The notes under the pieces are model-generated. The model had not been told where the DNA came from, made no database searches, and saw nothing but the letters and a program-made list of their open reading frames with translations. A DNA stretch of 34,032 bases from the IMG/VR virus record IMGVR_UViG_3300025030_000302, positions 1 through 34,032 of that record; one strand, written 5' to 3'. Below are positions 6,865 through 13,024 of the stretch, piece after piece. Each line of letters begins with the position of its first letter. Position 1 is the first letter of the stretch. The DNA comes from a virus. The position numbers were made by a program, and so were the translations under genes.

Positions 6865-7422
6865 ATGGCACATCAATCGTTTTCCCAAGAAGTGCTCGGC
6901 ATGCTGAAAGATGTGTGCCGGGAGGGTGGCAAGGCCGAGGCCGGTGAGATGTCCAGCAGGCTGTGTCTGAAGACCCGTAAAGAGCATAAGCGCATGCTCA
7001 ACACCCTCTCTGACCTGGCGCGCCAGGGTAGGATCGTCAGGGTGAGCCAGGGTGTCTATGCCGAGGCGAAACCCGCAGCCGAGCCGGATAAGCGCGAAGT
7101 CATGTGGCGGCTGCTCAAGATGCGGCGCCGGGTGACGGTTGACGACCTGGTGGAGATGGCCGGCGTCAGCCGGGATTATGCCCGCGAATGGCTGCTGATC
7201 CTGGTCCGGCGAGAGGTCGCCCGCAAGATCCAGGAGCCGGGAAAGGCGGGCCTGTGGGTGTTGATCAACGATACCGCCGAGATGCCTCTGGATGAGAATA
7301 AGGCGGCGAGGCTGCGCGGCATCCGCCTGAAAAAGAAGCAAGTGATATCCAAACTCGATGCCATCGATACCGCCCTGGGCGATATCAGGCAGATACTGAA
7401 AACCATGGAGGAAGAGCAATGA
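6865..7422 (+). CDS. Winged-helix DNA-binding protein
   Basis: This 185-residue basic protein begins one base after the B stop codon. It appears to hold two winged-helix units: residues about 5-68 (EMSSRLCLKTRKEHKRMLNTL...GRIVRVSQGVYA) and about 76-135 (VTVDDLVEMAGVSRDYAREWLLIL). A coiled, Lys-rich tail with heptad-like spacing (IRLKKKQVISKLDAIDTALGDI) ends the protein and may dimerise it. Similar proteins follow MuB in many Mu-like phages. Given the short MuB here, a partner role in target DNA binding is possible, but not shown. Confidence 0.7.
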   Translation: MAHQSFSQEVLGMLKDVCREGGKAEAGEMSSRLCLKTRKEHKRMLNTLSDLARQGRIVRVSQGVYAEAKPAAEPDKREVMWRLLKMRRRVTVDDLVEMAGVSRDYAREWLLILVRREVARKIQEPGKAGLWVLINDTAEMPLDENKAARLRGIRLKKKQVISKLDAIDTALGDIRQILKTMEEEQ

Positions 7423-7652
7423 GCAACGGAACGGAGATAAACAGAATCACATGTATCCTCGACAGCTGCCGCAATGACGCCAAAGAGCAGCTGGCCGCCC
7501 TGCATGACCTGATCGACAACGCCAACCCCAGGGACATCCAGGCAATGGCGACGATGGTCATCGCCGCCGAGAACACCGCCAGGACCGTACAGAAAATGTG
7601 TTTTCTCAGCATACAGGGAGACCGTCATGATCTGGCGAGAGCTGCTGCGTAA
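7419..7652 (+). CDS. Small helical early protein, unknown
   Basis: This 77-residue protein starts at an ATGA overlap with a good Shine-Dalgarno sequence (GGAGGAAGAG). It is helical and mildly acidic, with two Cys and no recognisable domain. It overlaps the next gene by 26 bases. Tight packing between two recognisable phage genes supports it as real. Confidence 0.6.
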   Translation: MSNGTEINRITCILDSCRNDAKEQLAALHDLIDNANPRDIQAMATMVIAAENTARTVQKMCFLSIQGDRHDLARAAA

Positions 7653-8415
7653 GGCGATCATCGCCGAAGGCAGCCAGAGGAAGGTTGCCGCCAAGCTTGG
7701 TTACAGTCCGGCCACCGTCTCGATGACGCTGGCCGGAACCTATACCGGCAGTCAGTCTGATGTCGCAGAAAAAGTTATGGAAATTTACGGAGGTAAGCTG
7801 ATGCAGAATAAGGAAGTGCCGGACGGCTACATGATCAATGCGGTCGGTCACCTGGTGCCGATCGAGAGCATCAAGGAGATCGATCTGGCCCGGGACGAAT
7901 TTGTCAAAAGCGTGGTCACCAAAGCGGCGAAGGTGGCCGTGGTGCTCGATCAATTCAAAAAGCAGCTGGCCGGCGACATGCAGGCCTTCCTGGAGCTGTC
8001 GGCCGAGAAGTACGAGGCGGATCTGGGCGGGGCGCGGGGCAATCTCTCCCTCACCTCCTACGACGGCCGGTTCAAGGTGCTGCGGGCGGTAAGCGAACGG
8101 CTCGATTTCGACGAGCGCCTGCAGGCGGCCAAGGAACTGGTGGATGTCTGTCTGCGGGAGTGGAGCAAGGATGCTGGCCCCGAGCTGCGGACCCTGATCG
8201 AGAGCGCCTTCCAGGTCGACAAGAAGGGCCGGATCAACGCCAAGCGGATCCTCTCCCTGCGGACGCTGGGGATCGATAATCCTACCTGGAAGAAGGCCAT
8301 GGATGCGATCGGCGACGCGGTGACGGTGGTCGGATCGTGCACCTACTATCGCATCTACGAGCGGGATGACGAGGGTAATTATATCCAGATTTGTCTCGAT
8401 TTTTCGGGGGTGTGA
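7627..8415 (+). CDS. HTH domain fused to DUF3164 protein
   Basis: This 262-residue protein combines two parts that are usually separate genes in Mu-like phages. Residues 1-58 are a small Cro-like HTH (WRELLRKAII...RKVAAKLGYSPATVSMTLAG...KVMEIYGG). Residues 59-262 are a full DUF3164 protein, a Mu-like family of unknown function. The junction contains GGAGGT at 7789-7794 followed 6 bases later by an in-frame ATG at 7801, which is a complete ribosome-binding site and start for the second part alone. Either a stop codon was lost, producing a fusion, or two proteins are made from one frame. Confidence 0.75.
   Translation: MIWRELLRKAIIAEGSQRKVAAKLGYSPATVSMTLAGTYTGSQSDVAEKVMEIYGGKLMQNKEVPDGYMINAVGHLVPIESIKEIDLARDEFVKSVVTKAAKVAVVLDQFKKQLAGDMQAFLELSAEKYEADLGGARGNLSLTSYDGRFKVLRAVSERLDFDERLQAAKELVDVCLREWSKDAGPELRTLIESAFQVDKKGRINAKRILSLRTLGIDNPTWKKAMDAIGDAVTVVGSCTYYRIYERDDEGNYIQICLDFSGV
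7801..8415 (+). CDS. Internal start for DUF3164 protein alone
   Basis: This 204-residue product would start at ATG 7801 with a near-ideal Shine-Dalgarno sequence (GGAGGT, 6-base spacing) inside the longer frame. The length and the start (a short lead, then DGYMINAVGHLVPIESIKEIDLARDE) match the usual free-standing DUF3164 protein of Mu-like phages. The family has conserved GNLSLTSYDGR and IDNPTWKKAMDAI-type segments. Its function is not established. Confidence 0.65.
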   Translation: MQNKEVPDGYMINAVGHLVPIESIKEIDLARDEFVKSVVTKAAKVAVVLDQFKKQLAGDMQAFLELSAEKYEADLGGARGNLSLTSYDGRFKVLRAVSERLDFDERLQAAKELVDVCLREWSKDAGPELRTLIESAFQVDKKGRINAKRILSLRTLGIDNPTWKKAMDAIGDAVTVVGSCTYYRIYERDDEGNYIQICLDFSGV

Positions 8416-8624
8416 TGGACAGCCGGACGCCAGAGGGCAAAGGGCAGATTACCAGACGGCCGGCGTTTATCACCTCCGTCTGTACTTTTGCCTTTTGCCC
8501 GATCGATTGCGTGTGCGTGAGCATGACGGATCCGGAGCAAAAAAAGGTCAAATGCGGGCACTATAAAGGGTCGCGGACTGATGGTAGCGGGTCTGTTGTT
8601 AAGTGTGGGTATCAAGGGGAATGA
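8415..8624 (+). CDS. Small Cys-rich early protein, unknown
   Basis: This 69-residue frame starts at a TGATG overlap. It has six Cys (around VCTFAFCPIDCVCV, VKCGH and VKCGY) and a basic C-terminus, so it might bind a metal. No family is recognised. Its end overlaps the ATG cluster of the next gene. Confidence 0.5.
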   Translation: MDSRTPEGKGQITRRPAFITSVCTFAFCPIDCVCVSMTDPEQKKVKCGHYKGSRTDGSGSVVKCGYQGE

Positions 8625-8626
8625 TG

Positions 8627-8854
8627 ATGGATAAGCAAAAACTCTACTCAGCACTGAGGAATTTGGCGGATGCACTTGACCTTGACTCGGATAATTCGTC
8701 TCAAGAAGAACTGGCAGATGTCCGTGACGGAGCGGAATTGATCCGCGTTTTAGCCAGGATCGTGAAAGGGAGAAGTATTGAACAAGCCTTCGGCTCTCCA
8801 GGAGATTGGGGGCACGACACTCCGATAGGTGATGCCCTCGCAAGCAGGGGATAA
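8627..8854 (+). CDS. Small conserved Mu-like phage protein
   Basis: This 75-residue protein is preceded by AAGGGGA; of three consecutive ATG codons (8621, 8624, 8627) the last has the best spacing. The C-terminal motif IEQAFGSPGDWGHDTPIGDAL is recognisable as a conserved signature of a small family in Mu-like phages (AFGxPGDxGxxTPxGDAL). The N-terminal half is helical. Its role is unknown. Confidence 0.7.
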   Translation: MDKQKLYSALRNLADALDLDSDNSSQEELADVRDGAELIRVLARIVKGRSIEQAFGSPGDWGHDTPIGDALASRG

Positions 8855-8861
8855 AAGCGAA

Positions 8862-8901
8862 ACCCCGGCCAAACCGGGGTCATCGGCGGGTGGTTCCGCC
8901 G
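8862..8901 (+). other. Tandem stem-loops between two small genes
   Basis: ACCCCGG (8862-8868) pairs with CCGGGGT (8874-8880) around a 5-base loop, and CGGCGG (8884-8889) pairs with CCGCCG (8896-8901). No U-tract follows, so they are unlikely to be efficient intrinsic terminators. They may stabilise or attenuate the operon mRNA ahead of the gene at 8934. Confidence 0.45.
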
Positions 8902-8933
8902 GTCTGATGAGCAGCCAGCAAATGGAGACAGCC

Positions 8934-9107
8934 ATGATGGAAGAAGCACCGAAAAGACCTGATAAAGAAGACGCCCCCGTCGAGCTCGAAGGTTGCATCG
9001 CCTACCCGACCGGCGAAGGCTGCCCGCTCGAATGGTGCCGCCAGAACCGTGCCGACTGGTGCAAGGATTGGCGCACCGGCCGCATCTGCAAGAATAAGAG
9101 GATCTGA
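8934..9107 (+). CDS. Small Cys-cluster protein, probable metal-binding
   Basis: This 57-residue protein starts at ATG 8934 (GGAG, 6-base spacing); a second ATG follows directly. It is acidic at the N-terminus and has five Cys spaced in the C-terminal half (GC, GCPLEWC, WCKDW, ICKN). The pattern with Trp-flanked Cys suggests a small zinc-binding fold. A longer frame beginning at 8829 is rejected because it overlaps the previous gene and the stem-loops. No family is named. Confidence 0.55.
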   Translation: MMEEAPKRPDKEDAPVELEGCIAYPTGEGCPLEWCRQNRADWCKDWRTGRICKNKRI

Positions 9108-9671
9108 ATGAAGCTTATCTGCCCATCATGCGGAGCCGTCGCCAGCGCTGACGGTTGGATAAACGATGCCAACTGCCGGGAGACGCTGCTGGTCATCAGC
9201 CGTCTGCCTGCCCCGCTGCCGAAAGCGGCCCTGGGGTATCTCTCCCTCTTCCGCCCGGGCACGCAGTCGCTCACCTGGAAGAAGGCCCTGCGCCTGGCGC
9301 TCGAAGTCGAGGAGCTGACCGGCAAGGGCTTTGTCCACGTCCAGGGCCGCGTCGATCGCGACTGCCCGCCGCGGATCTGGGCGCAGGCCATGGAGCAGAT
9401 GGTCGAGCGAAGAAACAACGGCCTGACCCTGCCGCTGCCGAATCACATCTATCTGAGCAAGGTAGCCTATGACCTGGCCGATCAGACTACCCGCCAGGCG
9501 GAGACAAAGACCGAGGCGGCAAAGACCTACACCAGAACCAGGCCCGTTGAAGATATATCGGCTCTCGATCCGTTGGAGAAGGCCAGGCGGGAGTGGGATG
9601 CAAAGCATGGCGCTGACGCCGATACTGTTAATTTGAACAGTATTCCAACGATCATCAAGGGGATGGACTGA
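9108..9671 (+). CDS. Zinc-ribbon-start Mu-like phage protein
   Basis: This 187-residue protein begins MKLICPSCGAVAS with a CX2C pair (C5, C8) and a further Cys at 23. It continues with a helical domain (LPKAALGYLSLFRPGTQSLTWKKALRLALEVEEL) typical of an early gene in many Mu-like phages of proteobacteria. The middle (RIWAQAMEQMVERRNNGLTLPLPNHIYLSKVAYDLAD) resembles small replication or primosome-type helical modules. Its function is unknown. It directly abuts the preceding gene and overlaps the next by one base. Confidence 0.65.
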   Translation: MKLICPSCGAVASADGWINDANCRETLLVISRLPAPLPKAALGYLSLFRPGTQSLTWKKALRLALEVEELTGKGFVHVQGRVDRDCPPRIWAQAMEQMVERRNNGLTLPLPNHIYLSKVAYDLADQTTRQAETKTEAAKTYTRTRPVEDISALDPLEKARREWDAKHGADADTVNLNSIPTIIKGMD

Positions 9672-10105
9672 TGGAAATTCTACACCTTACCCTCCACCGT
9701 AAATGGTTCGATCTGATCGCTGCCGGCAGAAAGGTGACTGAATATCGGCAAGACGACGAATACTGGCACAAGCGGATCTTCAATGATGACGGCTCGAACA
9801 AGAATTTTGATGAGATCCACTTCCGTAACGGTTATGGGAACCACCGGCCTTTGATGGTCGTCGAATTTATGTTCGCCTTTGTCACCCATGCAAGCCTTTG
9901 TGTCTGCGCCAACGGTGAAGAATTGAGCGGTCGCATTATCGTCATCGCTGTCGGTAATAGACTCAGATTTGAAAACTACAAGATCGCAGGCAAACGGATG
10001 TGCGGCGGCTGCGGATCTTTGATCCAGGAAGAATATAGCCTTTGCGACTCCTGTACTCTGAGAGTCAATGCCGGAGTGCTTGCTTGGAACAAGGAGGCGG
10101 TATGA
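9671..10105 (+). CDS. ASCH-domain protein with C-terminal zinc ribbon
   Basis: Residues 1-100 form an ASCH domain: LHLTLHRKWFDLIAAGRKVTEYR, YWHKRIF, FDEIHFRNGYG and a Val-rich beta core. ASCH is a PUA-like RNA-binding fold, and phage members are often small regulators or nucleoside-modification readers. Residues 111-128 add CX2C-X10-CX2C (C111, C114, C125, C128), a zinc ribbon not usual in simple phage ASCH proteins. The start overlaps the previous stop (TGATG). The substrate is unknown. Confidence 0.75.
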   Translation: MEILHLTLHRKWFDLIAAGRKVTEYRQDDEYWHKRIFNDDGSNKNFDEIHFRNGYGNHRPLMVVEFMFAFVTHASLCVCANGEELSGRIIVIAVGNRLRFENYKIAGKRMCGGCGSLIQEEYSLCDSCTLRVNAGVLAWNKEAV

Positions 10106-10416
10106 CCATCAGGAACTTGGTCGCCAAGCTATCACGTGACGAGTTGCTACAGCTTATCGATGATCGATGGCTGTTGTGGCGCGTCACGGAAAATGATGTC
10201 CTGCTGGCAAGGATAAAGGTCTTGCAACGCCAGGCTGAAAAAGCTTTTTCCGAGTATGTAAAATTTAAGCTGCCTGAAACAAAAAAGATGTCCGACTTTT
10301 ACCTCGCCCTGGCGGAAAAAGAAAAGTTGTTCAAACGATATGATCGAATCAACCTGAAAATATCTAGGCTATCCGACATCATAACAAAGAAAGTGAACAG
10401 CCATGCCACCGACTAA
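10102..10416 (+). CDS. Helical Lys-rich early protein, unknown
   Basis: This 104-residue protein starts at ATG 10102 with AAGGAGG upstream and overlaps the previous stop. It is highly charged and almost all helical (long run from about residue 30 to 100), perhaps a coiled coil. The base composition is more AT-rich than in gemA next to it. No family is recognised. It overlaps gemA by 14 bases. Confidence 0.6.
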   Translation: MTIRNLVAKLSRDELLQLIDDRWLLWRVTENDVLLARIKVLQRQAEKAFSEYVKFKLPETKKMSDFYLALAEKEKLFKRYDRINLKISRLSDIITKKVNSHATD

Positions 10417-10840
10417 AGCCCAGCTGGCCAAAATCCACATAGCCAAAAAAGAGCTGCAGCTCGCGGACGATACCTATCGCGATATCCTCGCCCTGAATTT
10501 CAAGGCTGAGTCCGCGAAAGAGCTGACCGACCGGCAGGCCGAGCAGCTCCTCGATCTCTTCCGGGCCAGGGGCTGGAAGCCGAAGAAGGCCACCTCCACC
10601 GCGCCCAGGGCGAAGCGGCGGGACGGCAATTATATCGTCATCAAACCGGGGCCGAGCGCCGCCCAGCAGCGCAAGGTGTTGGCGATGTGGAACGCCCTGG
10701 GCTACGGCATGGATAAGCTGCATATTAGGTGCGCCAAGCAGTTCGGCGTCGACCGCTTCGAGTGGCTGACCGATGGCGGGAGCCTGCATATCCTCATCAC
10801 CGATCTGAAGAAACGGCAGGACGCCAAGGAGGGCAAATGA
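10403..10840 (+). CDS. GemA/gp16-like regulatory protein (DUF1018)
   Basis: This 145-residue protein matches Mu GemA (gp16): an N-terminal helical part (PTKAQLAKIHIAKKELQL...DTYRDIL), a basic linker, and a C-terminal part (WNALGYGMDKLHIRCAKQFGVDRFEWLTDGG...ITDLKKR). GemA modulates host gene expression and DNA topology after induction in Mu, and sits directly upstream of mor, as here. Length agrees with the family. Confidence 0.9.
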   Translation: MPPTKAQLAKIHIAKKELQLADDTYRDILALNFKAESAKELTDRQAEQLLDLFRARGWKPKKATSTAPRAKRRDGNYIVIKPGPSAAQQRKVLAMWNALGYGMDKLHIRCAKQFGVDRFEWLTDGGSLHILITDLKKRQDAKEGK

Positions 10841-11160
10841 GCACCTACACCATAGACAATCTGCCGGACGAAGCCCTGCCGGCGCTCGATGAGTTGACCG
10901 GCGATCTGCGGCTGCTGGCCGAACGGTTCGGGGTGCGGCTGGCGCTGCAGATCTCCGCGCTGTTCGACTCCACCCCGGCCCGGCTGTACGGCCATGACCG
11001 CTGGGTGCGGAAGTGGCGGGACAAGCAGATGCGGGCCGAATACGACCGCGGCGGCATCTCGATTGTCGCTCTGGCCCGCAAGTTCGGGGTCAGCGAGCGG
11101 CATGCCTATAACATCCTCGGCCTGGAGCCGGGCGAGGACAAGCAGATGAGACTCTTTTAA
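10837..11160 (+). CDS. Mor-family transcription activator
   Basis: This 107-residue protein starts at an ATGA overlap preceded by AAGGAGGG. It has the Mor/C layout: N-terminal dimerisation region (about 10-55, LPALDELTGDLRLLAERFGVRLALQISALF) and a C-terminal HTH (about 72-97, GGISIVALARKFGVSERHAYNIL). Mor/C proteins activate middle and late promoters with poor -35 boxes by binding dyads near -43. The two identical dyads at 12913-12928 and 16367-16381 are candidate targets. No second C-type activator is seen in the window. Confidence 0.92.
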   Translation: MSTYTIDNLPDEALPALDELTGDLRLLAERFGVRLALQISALFDSTPARLYGHDRWVRKWRDKQMRAEYDRGGISIVALARKFGVSERHAYNILGLEPGEDKQMRLF

Positions 11161-11171
11161 GAGGAGAAAAC

Positions 11172-11525
11172 GTGAAAATAAAAGAATTCAACCAAGCCAT
11201 AAAACAACGGAGAGATAAGAAATGCCGCTACTTCAACGGCACCAGTAATGGCGAGTGCGAAAACGGAATAGAATACCCTAAAGCCAGGCTGCTGCCCTGC
11301 TTCGGTGAGGGAGATTCGGAGTGTGTAAGCTATAGCCCCTTGAACGCCGAAGAGCTGGCGGCGAAAGAGGCAGAGCATTTGCGGTATATAGACCTGACGC
11401 GCCGAGGCCTGTCGACCTGCTGCGAGGCAGAGCTTGACGTTTCGCAAGTGATACCATCGGGCAAATACAAAAATCACGGCCCGCGATTCTGCTCGAAATG
11501 TAAACGCTTGTGCTTCATGGTTTGA
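11172..11525 (+). CDS. Cys-rich small protein after mor, probable zinc-binding
   Basis: This 117-residue protein starts with GTG at 11172 after GAGGAG. Two cysteine groups are visible: C18, C29, C43, C51 and C83, C84, C107, C110, C114 (FCSKCKRLC). The C-terminal group looks like a small zinc ribbon. It is the last gene before the C4/antirepressor locus. No family is named. Confidence 0.6.
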   Translation: MKIKEFNQAIKQRRDKKCRYFNGTSNGECENGIEYPKARLLPCFGEGDSECVSYSPLNAEELAAKEAEHLRYIDLTRRGLSTCCEAELDVSQVIPSGKYKNHGPRFCSKCKRLCFMV

Positions 11526-11535
11526 AAATAAATTA

Positions 11536-11565
11536 TTGACAAATAACAAACTTCCGGGCTACCTT
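11536..11565 (+). promoter_or_regulatory. Promoter of the C4/antirepressor locus
   Basis: TTGACA (11536-11541) is a perfect -35 box. After 18 bases comes TACCTT (11560-11565), a poor but usable -10 box. Transcription would start near 11572 and read a short structured leader, a terminator, the C4-like RNA and then the antirepressor gene. In P1, C4 and ant share one transcript, which fits. Confidence 0.55.
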
Positions 11566-11572
11566 ATCCACA

Positions 11573-11657
11573 CAGCCGAAAAAAAACGGCTGCACGGGAT
11601 TGGCGTCCCGGAATTCGAGGCGGATACGCCGCCTGCTTCTGCTTCGGCGTTTTTTTT
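11573..11657 (+). ncRNA. Short terminated leader RNA carrying copies of the C4 target motifs
   Basis: Between the promoter and a strong terminator lies a predicted RNA of about 85 bases. It folds as CAGCCG-A8-CGGCTG (11573-11592), CGGGA-TTGGCG-TCCCG (11595-11610), then the terminator stem. TTGGCGT (11600-11606) and TCGAGG (11615-11620) repeat, in the same order, the two segments of the ant leader (11782-11788 and 11817-11823) that pair with the C4 RNA. It may be a decoy for C4, or simply the 5' part of the same transcript. Existence as a separate RNA is inferred. Confidence 0.4.
11626..11657 (+). terminator. Intrinsic terminator upstream of the C4-like RNA
   Basis: ACGCCG (11626-11631) pairs with CGGCGT (11645-11650), and eight T residues run from 11650 to 11657. 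It would end early/middle transcription coming from mor and also the transcript begun at the promoter at 11536. Read-through would be needed to reach C4 and ant, unless a further start lies in 11658-11701. Confidence 0.7.
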
Positions 11658-11701
11658 ATGCCCGCAGAACGGCAGAGTATCAGCATACCAGACGCGCTTT
11701 T

Positions 11702-11783
11702 GGGCGGGTCTGGCAGGGAGCCGCAAGGCTCGCCGGTTCCTCGATCCGGTACGCCAACCTGTCAGATCCGCCCTTTTTGTTTT
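11702..11783 (+). ncRNA. C4-type antisense RNA controlling the antirepressor
   Basis: A 16-bp closing stem is formed by 11702-11717 and 11758-11773 with only two G-U pairs. Inside are a GAGCC-GCAA-GGCTC hairpin (11718-11731) and a CCGG hairpin with a 9-base loop (11733-11749). A U-rich run follows (11774-11783). The loop segment TCCTCGA (11738-11744) is complementary to TCGAGGA at 11817-11823, which covers the ant Shine-Dalgarno sequence. The unpaired ACGCCAA (11751-11757) is complementary to TTGGCGT at 11782-11788. This two-site (a', b') design is that of phage P1/P7 C4 RNA, which blocks ant translation. The downstream AntA-family gene confirms the context. Confidence 0.82.
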
Positions 11784-11831
11784 GGCGTCAGAAGGGGCGG
11801 TAACTCTCACTCTCATTCGAGGAGCATGACC

Positions 11832-12419
11832 ATGAAAGAGCTTATCCGCATCACTCCCCACCAGATCGGTAAACACGAAACCAAAACCTGTTCGGCCCGC
11901 GAGCTGCACGAATTTCTCCAGATCGGCAGGGACTTTGCCACCTGGATCAATGCCCGGATAGAAGAGTTCGGCTACAAGCAGGGCAAGGACTATGAGATTT
12001 TCCCCCAATCGGGGGAAAATAACCTGGTCGGCCGGCCGAAGATGGAATACAGCATCACCATCCATATGGCCAGTGAGCTCTCCATGGTCGAGCGCAACGC
12101 CATGGGCCGGATAGCCCGCAACTATTTCATCAAGTGCGAGGCCATGGCCGTCGAGCAGGTGCCGCTCCTGACCAAGGCGCTGCTCGATAGGACGCCCCTC
12201 TGGAAAAAGATAGTCAAATGGAAAGAGATGGGGCACAGTAATGTCGAGATCGCCCGCCTGTGCTGCGTCGACGCCTCCACGGTCAGAAAGCACCTGCGGA
12301 CCATCGAGCGCCTCGGCATCCTCGCCCCTCCGGATGACCTGGCCAGACGCCAGGAAATCGCCAAGGCCTTCACCGTCAGACGCCCCATGCTGCCGGGAAT
12401 GGAGGGCGACCATGAGTAA
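11832..12419 (+). CDS. AntA/AntB-type antirepressor
   Basis: This 195-residue protein starts at ATG 11832, 7 bases after GAGGAG; the ATG at 11826 is too close. Residues about 15-85 are the AntA N-terminal domain (CSARELHEFLQIGRDFATWINARIEEFGY..GKDYE, then RPKMEYSITIHMASELSMVERNAMGRIARNYFIKCE). Residues about 115-160 form an HTH (VKWKEMGHSNVEIARLCCVDASTVRKHLRTIERLG). In P1-type systems Ant inactivates the prophage repressor by protein contact, inducing lysis. Here the likely target is the repressor at 1009-1404. Translation should be blocked by the C4 RNA just upstream. Confidence 0.88.
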   Translation: MKELIRITPHQIGKHETKTCSARELHEFLQIGRDFATWINARIEEFGYKQGKDYEIFPQSGENNLVGRPKMEYSITIHMASELSMVERNAMGRIARNYFIKCEAMAVEQVPLLTKALLDRTPLWKKIVKWKEMGHSNVEIARLCCVDASTVRKHLRTIERLGILAPPDDLARRQEIAKAFTVRRPMLPGMEGDHE

Positions 12420-12645
12420 GATGACTGTCGAAATGACCCGTGAAGAACACCGGCTGTTCGAATGCTGCCAGCAGTTGATGTCGATCGCCGACCTCGCCCA
12501 ATCGGATCCAGAACAGGCCCTGGCCACCGTGGTCGACCTGCATGTGCCGGAAGCGGCGACGCAGCTGCGCGGCGCGGTAGTCAATATGGCGGCAGGTTTA
12601 TGCAAGATCCACGATGAATGGGGAGGGACGCCATGCCAAGGATAA
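12412..12645 (+). CDS. Small helical protein after the antirepressor
   Basis: This 77-residue acidic helical protein starts at ATG 12412 (GGAGGG upstream) and overlaps the end of ant by 8 bases. It has three Cys and no recognised domain. The overlap implies coupling, so it would be under the same C4 control. Confidence 0.6.
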   Translation: MSKMTVEMTREEHRLFECCQQLMSIADLAQSDPEQALATVVDLHVPEAATQLRGAVVNMAAGLCKIHDEWGGTPCQG

Positions 12646-12833
12646 TCCCCACCCACACCGCCGTCGACCTCCTCGACCAGGCCGCCTCGATGCTGCAATT
12701 CATCGCCGATGTCTCCCCGGCAATAGCCCATGACAGCAAGCATGACGGCATCACCGAGAGCGGCGCTTTCGGCCTGGGCTTGATCTTCGATCACATCAAT
12801 AAAACCATCGGTCAAGCCCGCGAGCTGATCTGA
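12633..12833 (+). CDS. Small protein ending the ant operon, unknown
   Basis: This 66-residue protein starts at ATG 12633 after GGGAGGG; an upstream in-frame ATG at 12618 is possible. It is a mixed helical sequence with HTAVDLLDQAASMLQFIADV and a Gly-rich middle, with no recognised family. It overlaps the previous gene by 13 bases and is followed by a terminator. Confidence 0.6.
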   Translation: MPRIIPTHTAVDLLDQAASMLQFIADVSPAIAHDSKHDGITESGAFGLGLIFDHINKTIGQARELI

Positions 12834-12843
12834 CAGATCCTCA

Positions 12844-12880
12844 AGAGGGGGCAGCGATCTAGCGGCCCCCTTCCTCTTTT
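12844..12880 (+). terminator. Intrinsic terminator ending the ant operon
   Basis: AGGGGGC (12846-12852) pairs with GCCCCCT (12865-12871) around a 12-base loop, followed by a pyrimidine/T-rich run (TTCCTCTTTTCC). It separates the middle operon from the virion/zincin cassette. Confidence 0.65.
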
Positions 12881-12896
12881 CCTTCCCGGCCCCACC

Positions 12897-12961
12897 CCCC
12901 CGCACCCCAGCACCTGAAACGTCTCAGGCTTTCCCGCGATCGGCTCAAGCGAATATATAAT
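12897..12961 (+). promoter_or_regulatory. Activator-dependent promoter of the fibre/zincin cassette (copy 1)
   Basis: A perfect dyad CCTGA-N6-TCAGG (12913-12928) lies in a 38-base stretch (12897-12934) that is repeated with five changes at 16351-16388. A perfect -10 box TATAAT is at 12956-12961, with no -35 box at the right distance. This is the form expected of a Mor/C-activated middle or late promoter. The dyad-to--10 gap (28 bases from the TCAG end) is 14 bases longer than in copy 2. The rest of 12834-13024 has the terminator above and a leader with a Shine-Dalgarno sequence but no gene. Confidence 0.65.
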
Positions 12962-13024
12962 ACCTGTAGAGGAAGCTCGCCGGATCGGCAATGAGCATGA
13001 ATTTTATAACAAGGGAGATAGCTG

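Noticed and set aside
11658-11831. N-terminal extension of the antirepressor through the C4 region
   Set aside because: The frame is open, but the stretch is explained by RNA structure and the GAGGAG Shine-Dalgarno sequence points to ATG 11832.
11559-12905. 448-residue leftward ORF opposite the C4/ant locus
   Set aside because: It runs through a terminator, the C4-like RNA and three rightward genes; no start signal or recognised domain.
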